A stretch of 64,000 nucleotides of DNA from Actinopolyspora biskrensis (GTDB taxonomy: Bacteria; Actinomycetota; Actinomycetes; Mycobacteriales; Pseudonocardiaceae): positions 248,001-312,000 of the forward strand of contig NZ_JACBYW010000006.1 in NCBI RefSeq assembly GCF_013408175.1, in the 5' to 3' direction. A program made the translations under genes and the position numbers. The notes under the pieces are model-generated. The model was given only the letters and a program-made list of their open reading frames with translations, had not been told where the DNA came from and did not search any database. The number at the start of each line of letters is the position of its first letter. Position 1 is the first letter of the stretch. Shown here one piece after another: positions 33,590 to 42,566 of this stretch.

Positions 33590-34385
33590 CGAAGTGACAG
33601 TCGTGGCGACCGATCTCGACGGCACTCTGTTGAACTCGCAGGGGACGCTGTCCGCGTACAGTCGCAGCACTCTCGGAGCACTGGACGAGGCCGGGTTCGC
33701 GGTGACCATAATGACCGCCCGTCCGCTCCGGGACGTCGTGACGCTCGACGGTCTCCCGGACCGCGCGCTTCTTGCATGCGGTAATGGCACGCTGATCCAC
33801 GACCGGTTTTCCGGTGTCGATCTGCATCGGAACTACATGCCTGCGCGAGACGTGGAGATGATAATCGACATTCTGCGCCGGATCGCACCAGAAGTACGAC
33901 TCGGCGGAGAACTAAATCCCGAGCTCTTCTTGGAGGACGGGTTCCTGTTGCCGGACTCGGCGGAGCCGCCAACAGAAACAGCGCAGCACCTCGAGACCGT
34001 GCTCGGCGGCCCCGGCCTGGCCAAGCTGATCGTCCAATTGCCCGGGCGCGCGACCGATTACCTCCGAACGCTGTGCTCCCGGCTGCCGACGAAATTCGAA
34101 GTCACCTGCTCCTCCGAATGGTTCTGCGAGATCACGGCGTCGGGTGCGAACAAGGCCGAAGCGCTCGAGCTCGTTTCCCTGACACGGGGGTGTACCGCCC
34201 GCAACGTAATCGCATTCGGCGACATGCCGAACGACATACCGATGCTGAGGTGGGCGGGAACCTCGGTGGCTGTCGCCAACGCACATGCTTCCCTGCTCGC
34301 GGTGGCAGACCACATAACCTCGTCAAATGACGATGACGGTGTCGCGAGTTTCCTCGATGAAAAATTGATCAACCACTCTGCGTGA
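33567..34385 (+). CDS. Cof-type HAD-IIB phosphatase
   Basis: About 272 residues from GTG at 33567, with GGAG just upstream, overlapping the exporter gene end. HAD motif I is VATDLDGTLLN (nucleophile Asp16, acid Asp18), motif II lies in VTIMTARPLRDV, and motif IV is AFGDMPNDIPMLRWAG. The type IIB cap lies between residues about 85 and 190. Cof-type enzymes hydrolyse sugar phosphates and nucleotides such as pyridoxal phosphate or FMN. In this operon a 5'-phosphate removal from a nucleotide intermediate is plausible, in parallel with the HD protein. Confidence 0.87.
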   Translation: MSTKLRADEVTVVATDLDGTLLNSQGTLSAYSRSTLGALDEAGFAVTIMTARPLRDVVTLDGLPDRALLACGNGTLIHDRFSGVDLHRNYMPARDVEMIIDILRRIAPEVRLGGELNPELFLEDGFLLPDSAEPPTETAQHLETVLGGPGLAKLIVQLPGRATDYLRTLCSRLPTKFEVTCSSEWFCEITASGANKAEALELVSLTRGCTARNVIAFGDMPNDIPMLRWAGTSVAVANAHASLLAVADHITSSNDDDGVASFLDEKLINHSA

Positions 34386-34404
34386 CCACATGAAGGTGTT
34401 GGTT

Positions 34405-35154
34405 ATGAACCATCAGAAATTAGCTGAAGCAGGCCCCGCCGGAACTGCCGCACCCGACTACACCGATTGTCCCGAGCGTGGCCTCGCCATATACAGCGAA
34501 GCCTTTCAGAAAGTGTTCGAGTATCTGTACACGAACCAGATCCCGGGAGACGTGGCAGAGTTCGGCACTTATCGGGGCTTCACCGCCGGTGTCATCGCAA
34601 AAATGATGCGTTTTTTCAATGGTCGACCACGTTTTTCCGCGCAGCGTGGGCGGCGTCTGCTGTGCTACGACTCCTTCGAGGCGTTCCCGGAAAGCGACTC
34701 GCCGGTGGACCGGGTGTCCTACGAGGTCAATCATACGCAATCGTGGGCCCCGGGAACCGGAGCAGCGCCAGCCGGAACACAGGACGAGGTGAGAGATTTT
34801 CTGGCCACGATCCTTCCGGAGGAGGGGTTTGCGATCGTACCCGGATTCTACGAACAGACCCTGCTCACATGTCCGCCGGACCACGACGTGGCACTCGTCC
34901 ACCTGGACTGTGACCTCTACGCTTCCACGAAGCTCGTGCTGGACCACCTCGTTTCACGGGGCGCTCTCCAGGACGGATCAGTGATCATGTGTGACGACTA
35001 CAACTGCAATCGAGCACGGGACGACTTCGGAGAGCGTCGCGCGATGCAGGAGACGTTCGCATGTTCGGAGTCGCTTTACAGCTGCACTGAATTTTTCTCG
35101 TACGGCTGGCACGGACGTGCCTTCTTCGTCCACGAAAAGAGTCAGACAGGATAG
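34405..35154 (+). CDS. TylF/MycF-family methyltransferase-like protein
   Basis: About 249 residues from ATG at 34405, chosen because AAGGTG precedes it at good spacing; an ATG at 34390 would add five residues. VAEFGTYRGFTAGVIAKMM is the SAM-binding loop, LLCYDSFEAFPES the acidic loop, and HLDCDLYASTKLVLDHL plus MCDDYNCNRARDDFGERRA hold the metal ligands of macrocin-O-methyltransferase (TylF/MycF) proteins. These are Mg-dependent sugar O-methyltransferases. In a nucleoside pathway it could methylate a ribose hydroxyl; that substrate is a guess. Confidence 0.82.
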   Translation: MNHQKLAEAGPAGTAAPDYTDCPERGLAIYSEAFQKVFEYLYTNQIPGDVAEFGTYRGFTAGVIAKMMRFFNGRPRFSAQRGRRLLCYDSFEAFPESDSPVDRVSYEVNHTQSWAPGTGAAPAGTQDEVRDFLATILPEEGFAIVPGFYEQTLLTCPPDHDVALVHLDCDLYASTKLVLDHLVSRGALQDGSVIMCDDYNCNRARDDFGERRAMQETFACSESLYSCTEFFSYGWHGRAFFVHEKSQTG

Positions 35155-35370
35155 CGGGAAACTGTCCCGACGAACGATCCGAGCCTATCACTCGAAGGAA
35201 CCGAGCAGTTGAGATCGGCTCGTCCGCTTTCCGGTTCGCCCCGGCCGCAGGACCAAACCGCCTGCACCTGTCATGGCCCGTGCTCCCCGAGAACGCCGTC
35301 ACGACCGATCGTCACGACCGTGTCCCGTGTTTCCACCGGAATTTTTCGACGTACGAAAGAGAGGGCAACC

Positions 35371-36093
35371 ATGCCGATGCCGATCAGCGGCCTCCCCGAG
35401 TCCGACACCCCGGAGGCGGCCGTGGTAGTGGGGTCCCCCGAACGGGCTCGGAACATATCCGCGCTCCTTGAGGACTCTCATCTAGTCGCTCAAAACCGTG
35501 AATTTGTTTCTTTCACCGGTGCGTGGCGGGGCACCCGGGTCCTCGTCTCCTCCCACGGCGTGGGAGGCCCCGGCGCTGTCTGCCTGTTCAGGGAAATCGC
35601 ACAGGCCGGGGTAGGCAAGGTCATACGACTCGGTACTGCCGGCTCCCTGACTGAAGACCTCTCCCGTGGCGATTTGTTCATCCCCGAATGCGCGATTCGG
35701 GACGACGGGGTGAGCGACCAGCTCGTTCCTATGTCTTTTCCGGCGACGGCCGCTCCCGAGACGGTGTTTTCTTTGCAGCGCGCCGCTGAGAGTCATTCGG
35801 AGCCTGCTGACCGTGGAATCGTCTGGACACGCGCCGCTTTCGCTCCCGAAGTGCTCTCACTGCCCGTTGAAGAATATCGTGGCGCCGGGGCGAAGGCACT
35901 TGAGATGGAAGTCGCGACGCTCTTGGTGTTCGCCGCGATCCGCCGGATGCGGGCCGGGGCACTGCTCGTCATCGACAACGACGCACGCGTGGACGACCCT
36001 GACGTATTCTCCTATCAACCGAACACGAGGGAGGTGACGGACGGCCTTGCGAAGGCGTCGAGGATCGCGCTGGATGCACTCGTTCACCAATGA
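35371..36093 (+). CDS. Nucleoside phosphorylase (PNP/uridine-phosphorylase family)
   Basis: A 240-residue enzyme with ATG at 35371 following AAGAGAGGG. Family blocks: AVVVGSPERARNISALL (phosphate loop region), LVSSHGVGGPGAVCLFREI, VIRLGTAGSLTEDLSRGDLF, and KALEMEVATLLVFAAIRRM with the conserved ribose-binding EMEVA. The last stretch ALLVIDNDARV fits the base-binding region. These hexameric enzymes reversibly split nucleosides with phosphate. It ends the candidate cluster after a 216-bp gap and may exchange a base, recycle a by-product or remove toxic nucleosides. It may also be an independent salvage gene. Confidence 0.85.
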   Translation: MPMPISGLPESDTPEAAVVVGSPERARNISALLEDSHLVAQNREFVSFTGAWRGTRVLVSSHGVGGPGAVCLFREIAQAGVGKVIRLGTAGSLTEDLSRGDLFIPECAIRDDGVSDQLVPMSFPATAAPETVFSLQRAAESHSEPADRGIVWTRAAFAPEVLSLPVEEYRGAGAKALEMEVATLLVFAAIRRMRAGALLVIDNDARVDDPDVFSYQPNTREVTDGLAKASRIALDALVHQ

Positions 36094-36311
36094 CGAGAGA
36101 GGGGAACCAAGCCCTTTCCGAACTCGGGGTTCCTCACGGAATGACCTGCTCGGAGGGTCGACGGCCGCAACAAGCCGTCCGGGGTGAAGCGACGGATACA
36201 AGTCCGGTGTGCCGGAGAGCTTCTGCTCACCTTCCGTTGATCTCGGGTGAGCTGTGTCCGTCGCACGGCTCGGCCGCGATCAGGGGGATCGCTTCCGCAC
36301 GTGTCCACCGG

Positions 36312-36339
36312 CCCCGGAGGGCGTCGCTTCCCTCCGGGG
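36312..36339. terminator. Strong hairpin after the nucleoside-type cluster
   Basis: CCCCGGAGGG, an 8-base loop and CCCTCCGGGG form a perfect 10-bp stem, in the 370-bp gap between the phosphorylase gene and the arr gene. It is a likely terminator for the cluster. Nothing else in 36094-36463 looks like a gene. Confidence 0.55.
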
Positions 36340-36463
36340 AAGAGGCATGATACAGTTCGGTCCAACGTTGCGGCGGGACGTGCTACCACGGTAATCGTGA
36401 TGCCGACCACGTTCCGCAACCGAATAACGTCTGCGCTCGGCACACTCATGCAACAATGACGCG

Positions 36464-36876
36464 GTGACAACGACGCAGCCCGTCGATGACGGACCCTTCT
36501 ACCACGGCACGAAGGCGGATCTCCGAGCCGGAGATCACCTCGCTGCCGGGTTCCGGTCGAACTACCACCCCGACGTCGTGATGAACCACATCTACTTCAC
36601 CGCGCTGCCGGACAGCGCGGGGCTCGCCGCCGAACTCGCGCCGGGCGACCGGGAACCGCGCGTGTACCTCGTCGAACCCACCGGGCCGTTCGAGGACGAT
36701 CCGAATCTCACCGACAAGAGGTTCCCCGGCAACCCCACCCGGTCATACCGCAGCAGCGGTCCGCTCAAGATCGTGCGTGAGGTGACCGACTGGACGCGCC
36801 TGACCCCGGAAGAGCTGCAGGATTGGCGGGAGCGCCTCGCCGCGCTCCTCGAGAGCGGCGAGGCCGTGATCATCAA

Positions 36877-36880
<4 letters not shown>
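36464..36880 (+). CDS. arr: Rifamycin ADP-ribosyltransferase
   Basis: A 138-residue enzyme starting with GTG at 36464. It inactivates rifamycins by transferring ADP-ribose from NAD to the ansa-chain C23 hydroxyl. Nearly the whole Arr core is conserved: GPFYHGTKADLRAGDHL (10-26), MNHIYFTAL, VYLVEPTGPFEDDPN and the Lys-rich LTDKRFPGNPTRSYRS. These match the compact Arr family found in mycobacteria and integrons. Length is normal. Its last bases overlap the convergent ychF gene by 4 bp. It protects against rifamycins made by neighbours; no rifamycin genes are in the window. Confidence 0.95.
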
Positions 36881-37956
<1,076 letters not shown>

Positions 37957-38038
37957 AGCTGTCCAAGTCTAGGAGCCCCTCCACGATCTCGGTCAGACGG
38001 TCGGGCAATCGCGTGCCGCCTGCGAGCCGGGCGACCGC

Positions 38039-38212
38039 TCAGTAGCCGCCGTCGTCCTCCTCCTGCTGGTCACCGTCCTGTTCCTGTTCTCGCTCCTGCT
38101 CCTGCTGGTCGCCGCCCCCACCGCCGGTGTCCTCGCAGGCGGCCCCGAGCAGCAACGTCAAAGCGGCCAGCACGGCCCCCGCCACTCGTCTCGCGCGCAG
38201 TCCCCGAGTCAT
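38039..38212 (-). CDS. Small lipoprotein with acidic low-complexity tail
   Basis: A 57-residue protein with ATG at 38212. The N-terminus (MTRGLRARRVAGAVLAALTL) is basic then hydrophobic and ends in a lipobox LLGAAC, so the mature part is a lipid-anchored peptide of about 30 residues. That part is nearly all Gly, Gln, Glu and Asp (GGGGGDQQEQEREQEQDG). The function is unknown. Its intact signal sequence, rather than the tail, supports it as a real gene. It may extend cell-surface charge, which is plausible in a salt-adapted actinomycete, but this is speculative. Confidence 0.62.
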   Translation of the reverse strand: MTRGLRARRVAGAVLAALTLLLGAACEDTGGGGGDQQEQEREQEQDGDQQEEDDGGY

Positions 38213-38377
38213 GCTCCGAAGGTAAGCCGCCTCGCCCGCGGACGCAGCGCGGTCCACCACCGCCGGAACGAACGAGCACGGCCCCGCACGGAGCTCCCCG
38301 CCTCCTCGAAGGCCCGGCAACAGCCGTGTCCGATTTCCGCCGGTACTTCGCCCCCCGCAAGTGGCAGTATCGGGTTC

Positions 38378-39886
38378 ATGCTGGTCAGCGAAGAACGAGC
38401 CTATCGAGCGGTCGCCTCCCGCGACACCAGGTTCGACGGCTGCTTCGTCACCGGCGTCCGCAGCACCGGCATCTACTGCAGGCCCTCCTGCCCGGCACGC
38501 ACCCCCAAGGCCGGAAACGTCGAGTTCTTCCCGACCGCGGCCGCGGCGCAGCAGGCGGGTTACCGGTCCTGCAGACGCTGCCTGCCCGACGCCGTCCCCG
38601 GATCCCCCGAGTGGGACCTGCGGGCCGACCTGGCGGGAAGGGCCATGCGCCTGGTCGACGACGGAACCGTGGACCGGGAAGGCGTCTCCGGCCTGGCGGC
38701 CCGCCTCGGCTACTCCACCAGGCACCTGACCAGAGTGCTCACCGCGGAGCTCGGGGCCGGACCGCTCGCACTCGCCCGCGCCCACCGGGCACACACCGCC
38801 CGGCTGCTGATCGAAACCACCGGACTCGAATTCATCGAAGTGGCCCACGCCGCCGGTTTCGCGAGCCTGCGGCAGTTCAACGACACCGTGCGCGAAGTCT
38901 TCGCCACCACCCCCACGGCGCTGCGCGACCGAGCCACCCGCCGCACCGCCCCGGCGAAGCTCCCGACGGGCACACTGCGGCTGCGGCTGCCGCTGCGGCT
39001 GCCCTTCGACGCGGCGGGGACGCTGAACTTCCTGCTGGCGGAGGCCGTCCCCGGCGTCGAGTGGGGATCGAGCACGCACTACGGCAGAACGCTGCGGCTG
39101 CCCCACGGAACGGGCACCGCCGAACTCACCCCGCGGCGGCAGCACATCGCGGCCACGCTGCGGCTGACCGACCTGCGCGACCTCGGCAGCGCGGTCACCC
39201 GGCTGCGCCGGTTGCTGGACCTGGACTGCGACCCGGTCGCCGTCGACGAGGCACTCGGCAACGACCCCGCCCTCTCCGGGGCCGTACGCCGCGCACCGGG
39301 AATCCGGTTCCCCGGCAGCGTCGACGGCCCCGAGACCGCGCTCCGCGCGGTGCTGTCCCGCGGACTCCCGCGGGAAGCGGCCACGAGACGCACCGCGGCC
39401 CTCGCCGACGAGCTGGGCGAGCCGGTACGCGGGATCACGGAGAACACCCGGGCGAGGCTGTTCCCCCGTCCGGAAGCCGTGGCGGAGCACGCCGCGCGGG
39501 TGCTGCCACGCCCGTCCGAAGGCAGCGCGGCGGTCCGTGCGCTCGCGGAGAGGATCGCGGAGGACGACATCCGGGTCGACGCGGGCAGGGACGACGCCGA
39601 ACTGCGGAGCGAACTGCGCGACATCGGCGGCCTGGACCCCGCCACCGCCGAACACGTCACCGCCAGGGTGCTCGGCGAACCGGACTCCCTCACGCCCACC
39701 GATCCGGTGCTGCTGCGCGGCGCGGCACGACTCGGGCTCGCCCCGGAACGAGCCGAGCTGACCCGGCACGCCCGCGGATGGTCGCCCTGGCGCTCCTACG
39801 CTGCGATGCACCTGCGGCGGATCGGTGCGCAACAACCCCACACCGGCTCGGAAGAGCCCCCGGACACGGAAGAAGGACGAGAATGA
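38378..39886 (+). CDS. Ada/AlkA fusion: methylphosphotriester sensor, AraC regulator and 3-methyladenine glycosylase
   Basis: A 502-residue three-part protein. Residues 1-75 are the Ada zinc domain, with the methyl-accepting cysteine in DGCFVTGVRSTGIYCRPSCP and the partner CRRCLP. About residues 85-185 form an AraC helix-turn-helix (VSGLAARLGYSTRHLTRVLT). From about 195 comes an AlkA-type glycosylase with the RGLPREAATRR and GLDPATAEHVTARVLG helix-hairpin-helix region and the terminal GWSPWRSYAAMHLRR. It should sense DNA methyl damage and induce itself and ogt, while removing alkylated purines. The ogt gene overlaps by 4 bp. Confidence 0.92.
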   Translation: MLVSEERAYRAVASRDTRFDGCFVTGVRSTGIYCRPSCPARTPKAGNVEFFPTAAAAQQAGYRSCRRCLPDAVPGSPEWDLRADLAGRAMRLVDDGTVDREGVSGLAARLGYSTRHLTRVLTAELGAGPLALARAHRAHTARLLIETTGLEFIEVAHAAGFASLRQFNDTVREVFATTPTALRDRATRRTAPAKLPTGTLRLRLPLRLPFDAAGTLNFLLAEAVPGVEWGSSTHYGRTLRLPHGTGTAELTPRRQHIAATLRLTDLRDLGSAVTRLRRLLDLDCDPVAVDEALGNDPALSGAVRRAPGIRFPGSVDGPETALRAVLSRGLPREAATRRTAALADELGEPVRGITENTRARLFPRPEAVAEHAARVLPRPSEGSAAVRALAERIAEDDIRVDAGRDDAELRSELRDIGGLDPATAEHVTARVLGEPDSLTPTDPVLLRGAARLGLAPERAELTRHARGWSPWRSYAAMHLRRIGAQQPHTGSEEPPDTEEGRE

Positions 39887-40380
39887 TCGCCCACTGCTCC
39901 ACCACGGACACCCACCTCGGCCCGTTCACCACCGTCGTCGACGCGGACGGGGCGGTGCTCGCCTCCGGATGGACCGCGGAGGTGGCCGAACTGCTGCCCC
40001 TGATAGCCGCATCGCTGCGCCCCACCGAGACGAGGAAGGCACTCGACCTCGGCGCGGTGGACAAGGCGGTCGAGCGCTACCACGCGGGCGAGCTGGACGC
40101 CGTCGACGAGGTTCCCGTGCGGCAGCGTTCCGGCCCCTTCCGGGAGCACACCTGGGCAGCGCTGCGCACGGTCCCGGCGGGTGACCCCGTCACCTACCGG
40201 GAGTGCGCCGCGCTGGCGGGGCGCCCGCAAGCCGCGCGGGCCGCCGCGGCGGCCTGCGCCAACAACGCGGCGGCGCTGTTCGTGCCCTGCCACAGGGTGC
40301 TGCGCGGGGACGGCACGCTCGGCGGGTTCCGCTGGGGAACCGGACTCAAGGCCAGGCTGCTCGAGCACGAGAAGGGGTGA
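39883..40380 (+). CDS. ogt: Methylated-DNA-protein-cysteine methyltransferase
   Basis: A 165-residue suicide repair protein that takes methyl groups from O6-methylguanine. The active-site motif PCHRVLRGDGTLGGF contains the acceptor cysteine, preceded by ANNAAALFV; TWAALRTVPAGDPVTYRECA is the DNA-binding helix. Its ATG overlaps the Ada/AlkA stop (ATGA), so the two genes are coexpressed as an alkylation-response operon. Length matches Ogt. The region after its stop up to 40897 is occupied by repeats. Confidence 0.95.
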   Translation: MIAHCSTTDTHLGPFTTVVDADGAVLASGWTAEVAELLPLIAASLRPTETRKALDLGAVDKAVERYHAGELDAVDEVPVRQRSGPFREHTWAALRTVPAGDPVTYRECAALAGRPQAARAAAAACANNAAALFVPCHRVLRGDGTLGGFRWGTGLKARLLEHEKG

Positions 40381-40570
40381 CCGCTCCCGTATCCCCGCCA
40401 GTGAGGGGAGGACCTCCACGTGGAACGTCCCGAATTCCCTGGCTCCCCTCCGGTGCCGGGCGGCGAAACACCACGCGAACACCCCGCACCGCCGGAGGCC
40501 TTGCCCGGAACTTCCAGCGAAAGGGCTCCGCTCGGCGCAAGCGCTTCGAGCCTACGCAGGCGGCACCGCC

Positions 40571-40672
40571 ACGGGTTCTCTCGCGGGGCTCTCGCGAGGA
40601 AGTCCCGACGTCGTGTAGACCGCTACCCGATGTCGGGGCACCCGCAGCCGGGCGCCGACCGAGGTTCCGCTC
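40571..40672 (-). repeat. Family 2 interspersed repeat
   Basis: ACGGGTTCTCTCGCGGGGCT…AGTCCCGACGTCGTGTAGACC…GCTACCCGATGTCGGGGCAC…GAGGTTCCGC. Same orientation as the 13396 copy. The core arms are CCCGACGT and ATGTCGGG with one G-T pair. It lies in the convergent gap 40381-40897, 88 bp from a family 1 repeat, and no gene is seen there. Confidence 0.8.
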
Positions 40673-40759
40673 ATCAGACCCCACTACGCGAACCGCCCCG
40701 CCGCAAAATCCTCCGCTCCGACGCAGGCGCTCTGAGCCTGCGCAAGACGAGAACATCCG

Positions 40760-40875
40760 GTGCGTGAGTCGGATGCATCGCAAGGCCGGGCCGCTCGCCG
40801 CGTAGGCCGCTACTCAAGAGCGCGCCCAACGCAGCGAGGCGCCGACTCACGTGCCGGCTAACCAACCATCCGAGC
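40760..40875 (+). repeat. Family 1 interspersed palindromic repeat, copy C
   Basis: GTGCGTGAGTCGGATGCATC…GGCCGCTACTCAAGAGCG…GCGCCGACTCACGTGCCGGC. Outer arms GTGAGTCGG and CCGACTCAC are perfect. It lies between the convergent ogt and DUF2252 genes. Confidence 0.87.
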
Positions 40876-40897
40876 AAGCCGGTCCGCACCCGGACGC

Positions 40898-42244
40898 TCA
40901 GGTGCGGGTGGAAGCAACCCCACCGATCTCCCCGTTCCGGAAGGCCTCGACGAACAGCCGGTAGTCGTCGCGCACCACGTTGGCGTACTCCATCGCGAAG
41001 TCGCACAGCCAGTTCGCGAACTCCTCCTCGTGACCTCCCACCACGTTCAGGATCGCGTCCTCGGTCTGGAAGGGGACCAGCGTCTGGTCGGAGTCGGAGT
41101 CCGACACGCAGTGCACCTTGGCCACGGCCCGCCCCAGGTAGTCCACCACGGGCAGGATGTCCTCCGGCTCGGTCAGCTCACTCCAGTCCAGGTCCGAGAC
41201 GTAGGGCGAGACCTCCGAGACCACGTAGCCGACTCCGTCGATCTCGGTGTAGCCGAGCAGCGCGTCGGAGTGCGCCTGCAGCGCCCGCTGGGAGAGGGCG
41301 GTGCGCTGACCGTGGTGCAGGAAGTAGTTCCTGATCCGCTCGTCGGGCACCACAGCGGCGGGGGCGGCCACGTTGGCCTGCTTCATGGACAGGATCAGGT
41401 CGTTCTCCAGCGCCTCGTTCTCGCCCTCGAGCAGCAGGCTGTACGCGGGCAGGCCGGCACTGCCGATACCGAAACCGCTGCGTCCCACCACGTCCTTGAC
41501 CCCGTAGGCGATGTCGCTCATCTTCTTGTCCTGCGGGATCGTCTCCAGGTAGCGATCGTAGGCCTCGAGGACGCGCTTGTACTCCTGCTCGCCGAGCCTG
41601 CGCACGCCGGGGCCCTGCCGGAACCGGCGGTCGAAGCCCTCGGTCTCGGTGTCCCGGTCCAGCAGGCCTCCCCTGCTGTACAACCGCGCATGTCGCAGCA
41701 CCTCGTGGATCGCGCCGTCGGTGTTGCGCAGGTTCAGCGAGAAGGCCGCGTCGTTACCGCCCTCGACGAAACGACGTACCTGGTCGATGTAGGAGCGCGT
41801 GGCGTCCTTCACGAACCTCTCGATCTCCTCGTCCGGCAGCGCCTTGCTCCAGCCGAGCAGGGCGATGCTGGCGGCGAACCGCTGCAGATCCCAGGTGAAG
41901 TGCCCCACGTAGGCCTCGTCGAAGTCGTTGACGTCGAAGATCAGCACGCCTTCGCTGTCCATGTAGGTGCCGAAGTTCTCCGCGTGCAGATCCCCCTGGA
42001 TCCAGACCCTGCCGGTGCGCTCGTCGGCCCACGGATCCCTGATCCGGGCGACGTCGGAGTAGAACAGGCTGGCACTGCCCCGGTAGAAGGCGAACGGGGA
42101 GGCGGCCATCTTGCGGAACTTGGTGCGGAACGCAGCGGGCTTGTCCCGCATCAGTTCCGAGAACGTGTCGACGAGCGTGTTCACGATGTGCTCGCGACGA
42201 GCGTCCGAATCGTGAACCTCCAGCATGTTGGACAGCTCGGACAT
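40898..42244 (-). CDS. DUF2252 family protein
   Basis: A 448-residue soluble protein. The conserved DUF2252 blocks are MAASPFAFYRGSASLFYSD (47-65), IQGDLHAENFGTY, IFDVNDFDEAYVGHFTWDLQR and the late VVDYLGRAVAKVHCVSD. HAENFG and DVNDFD look like the HxxN and D-containing metal loops of aminoglycoside-kinase-like proteins, which suggests a kinase-like fold. No member has a settled function. ATG at 42244. Its stop faces ogt over a repeat-filled gap. Confidence 0.88.
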   Translation of the reverse strand: MSELSNMLEVHDSDARREHIVNTLVDTFSELMRDKPAAFRTKFRKMAASPFAFYRGSASLFYSDVARIRDPWADERTGRVWIQGDLHAENFGTYMDSEGVLIFDVNDFDEAYVGHFTWDLQRFAASIALLGWSKALPDEEIERFVKDATRSYIDQVRRFVEGGNDAAFSLNLRNTDGAIHEVLRHARLYSRGGLLDRDTETEGFDRRFRQGPGVRRLGEQEYKRVLEAYDRYLETIPQDKKMSDIAYGVKDVVGRSGFGIGSAGLPAYSLLLEGENEALENDLILSMKQANVAAPAAVVPDERIRNYFLHHGQRTALSQRALQAHSDALLGYTEIDGVGYVVSEVSPYVSDLDWSELTEPEDILPVVDYLGRAVAKVHCVSDSDSDQTLVPFQTEDAILNVVGGHEEEFANWLCDFAMEYANVVRDDYRLFVEAFRNGEIGGVASTRT

Positions 42245-42335
42245 GTGTCGACCTTTCCCGACCCTGGGGGCCGCGCTTTTCGCTTCCCTCGATCACCGAG
42301 GTTTTCCGTTCGGGTTTCCGTAGTGATTGCTCGGT

Positions 42336-42473
42336 GGGAACCTCCCGCCGCGAGGCCCTTACGCGCGTAGCGCCCCGCGTCTCGCCGGGGCCGTCCGCGC
42401 GAGAGCACGACGTGGAAGAGGTCGCGGCTGCGCCGACTGCTCAGGGGGTCGTTTCGGCACTACCCGCACCGAA
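42336..42473 (+). repeat. Decayed family 2 repeat
   Basis: GGGAACCTCCCGCCGCGAGG…GGGGCCGTCCGCGCGAGAGC and then GTTTCGGCACTACCCGCACC, GAAGGA parallel the 63701 copy block by block but with many changes, and the core stem is lost. It fills the 42245-42566 gap between the DUF2252 and sbcC genes, where no gene is seen. Confidence 0.5.
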
Positions 42474-42566
42474 GGACACCGACCTCGAGCGACCGGACGG
42501 ACAGCACCCTGCGGAGCACCGTCGGCTCCCACTCCCCGGCCGTCGGACGGACAGCGGACGGCACGG

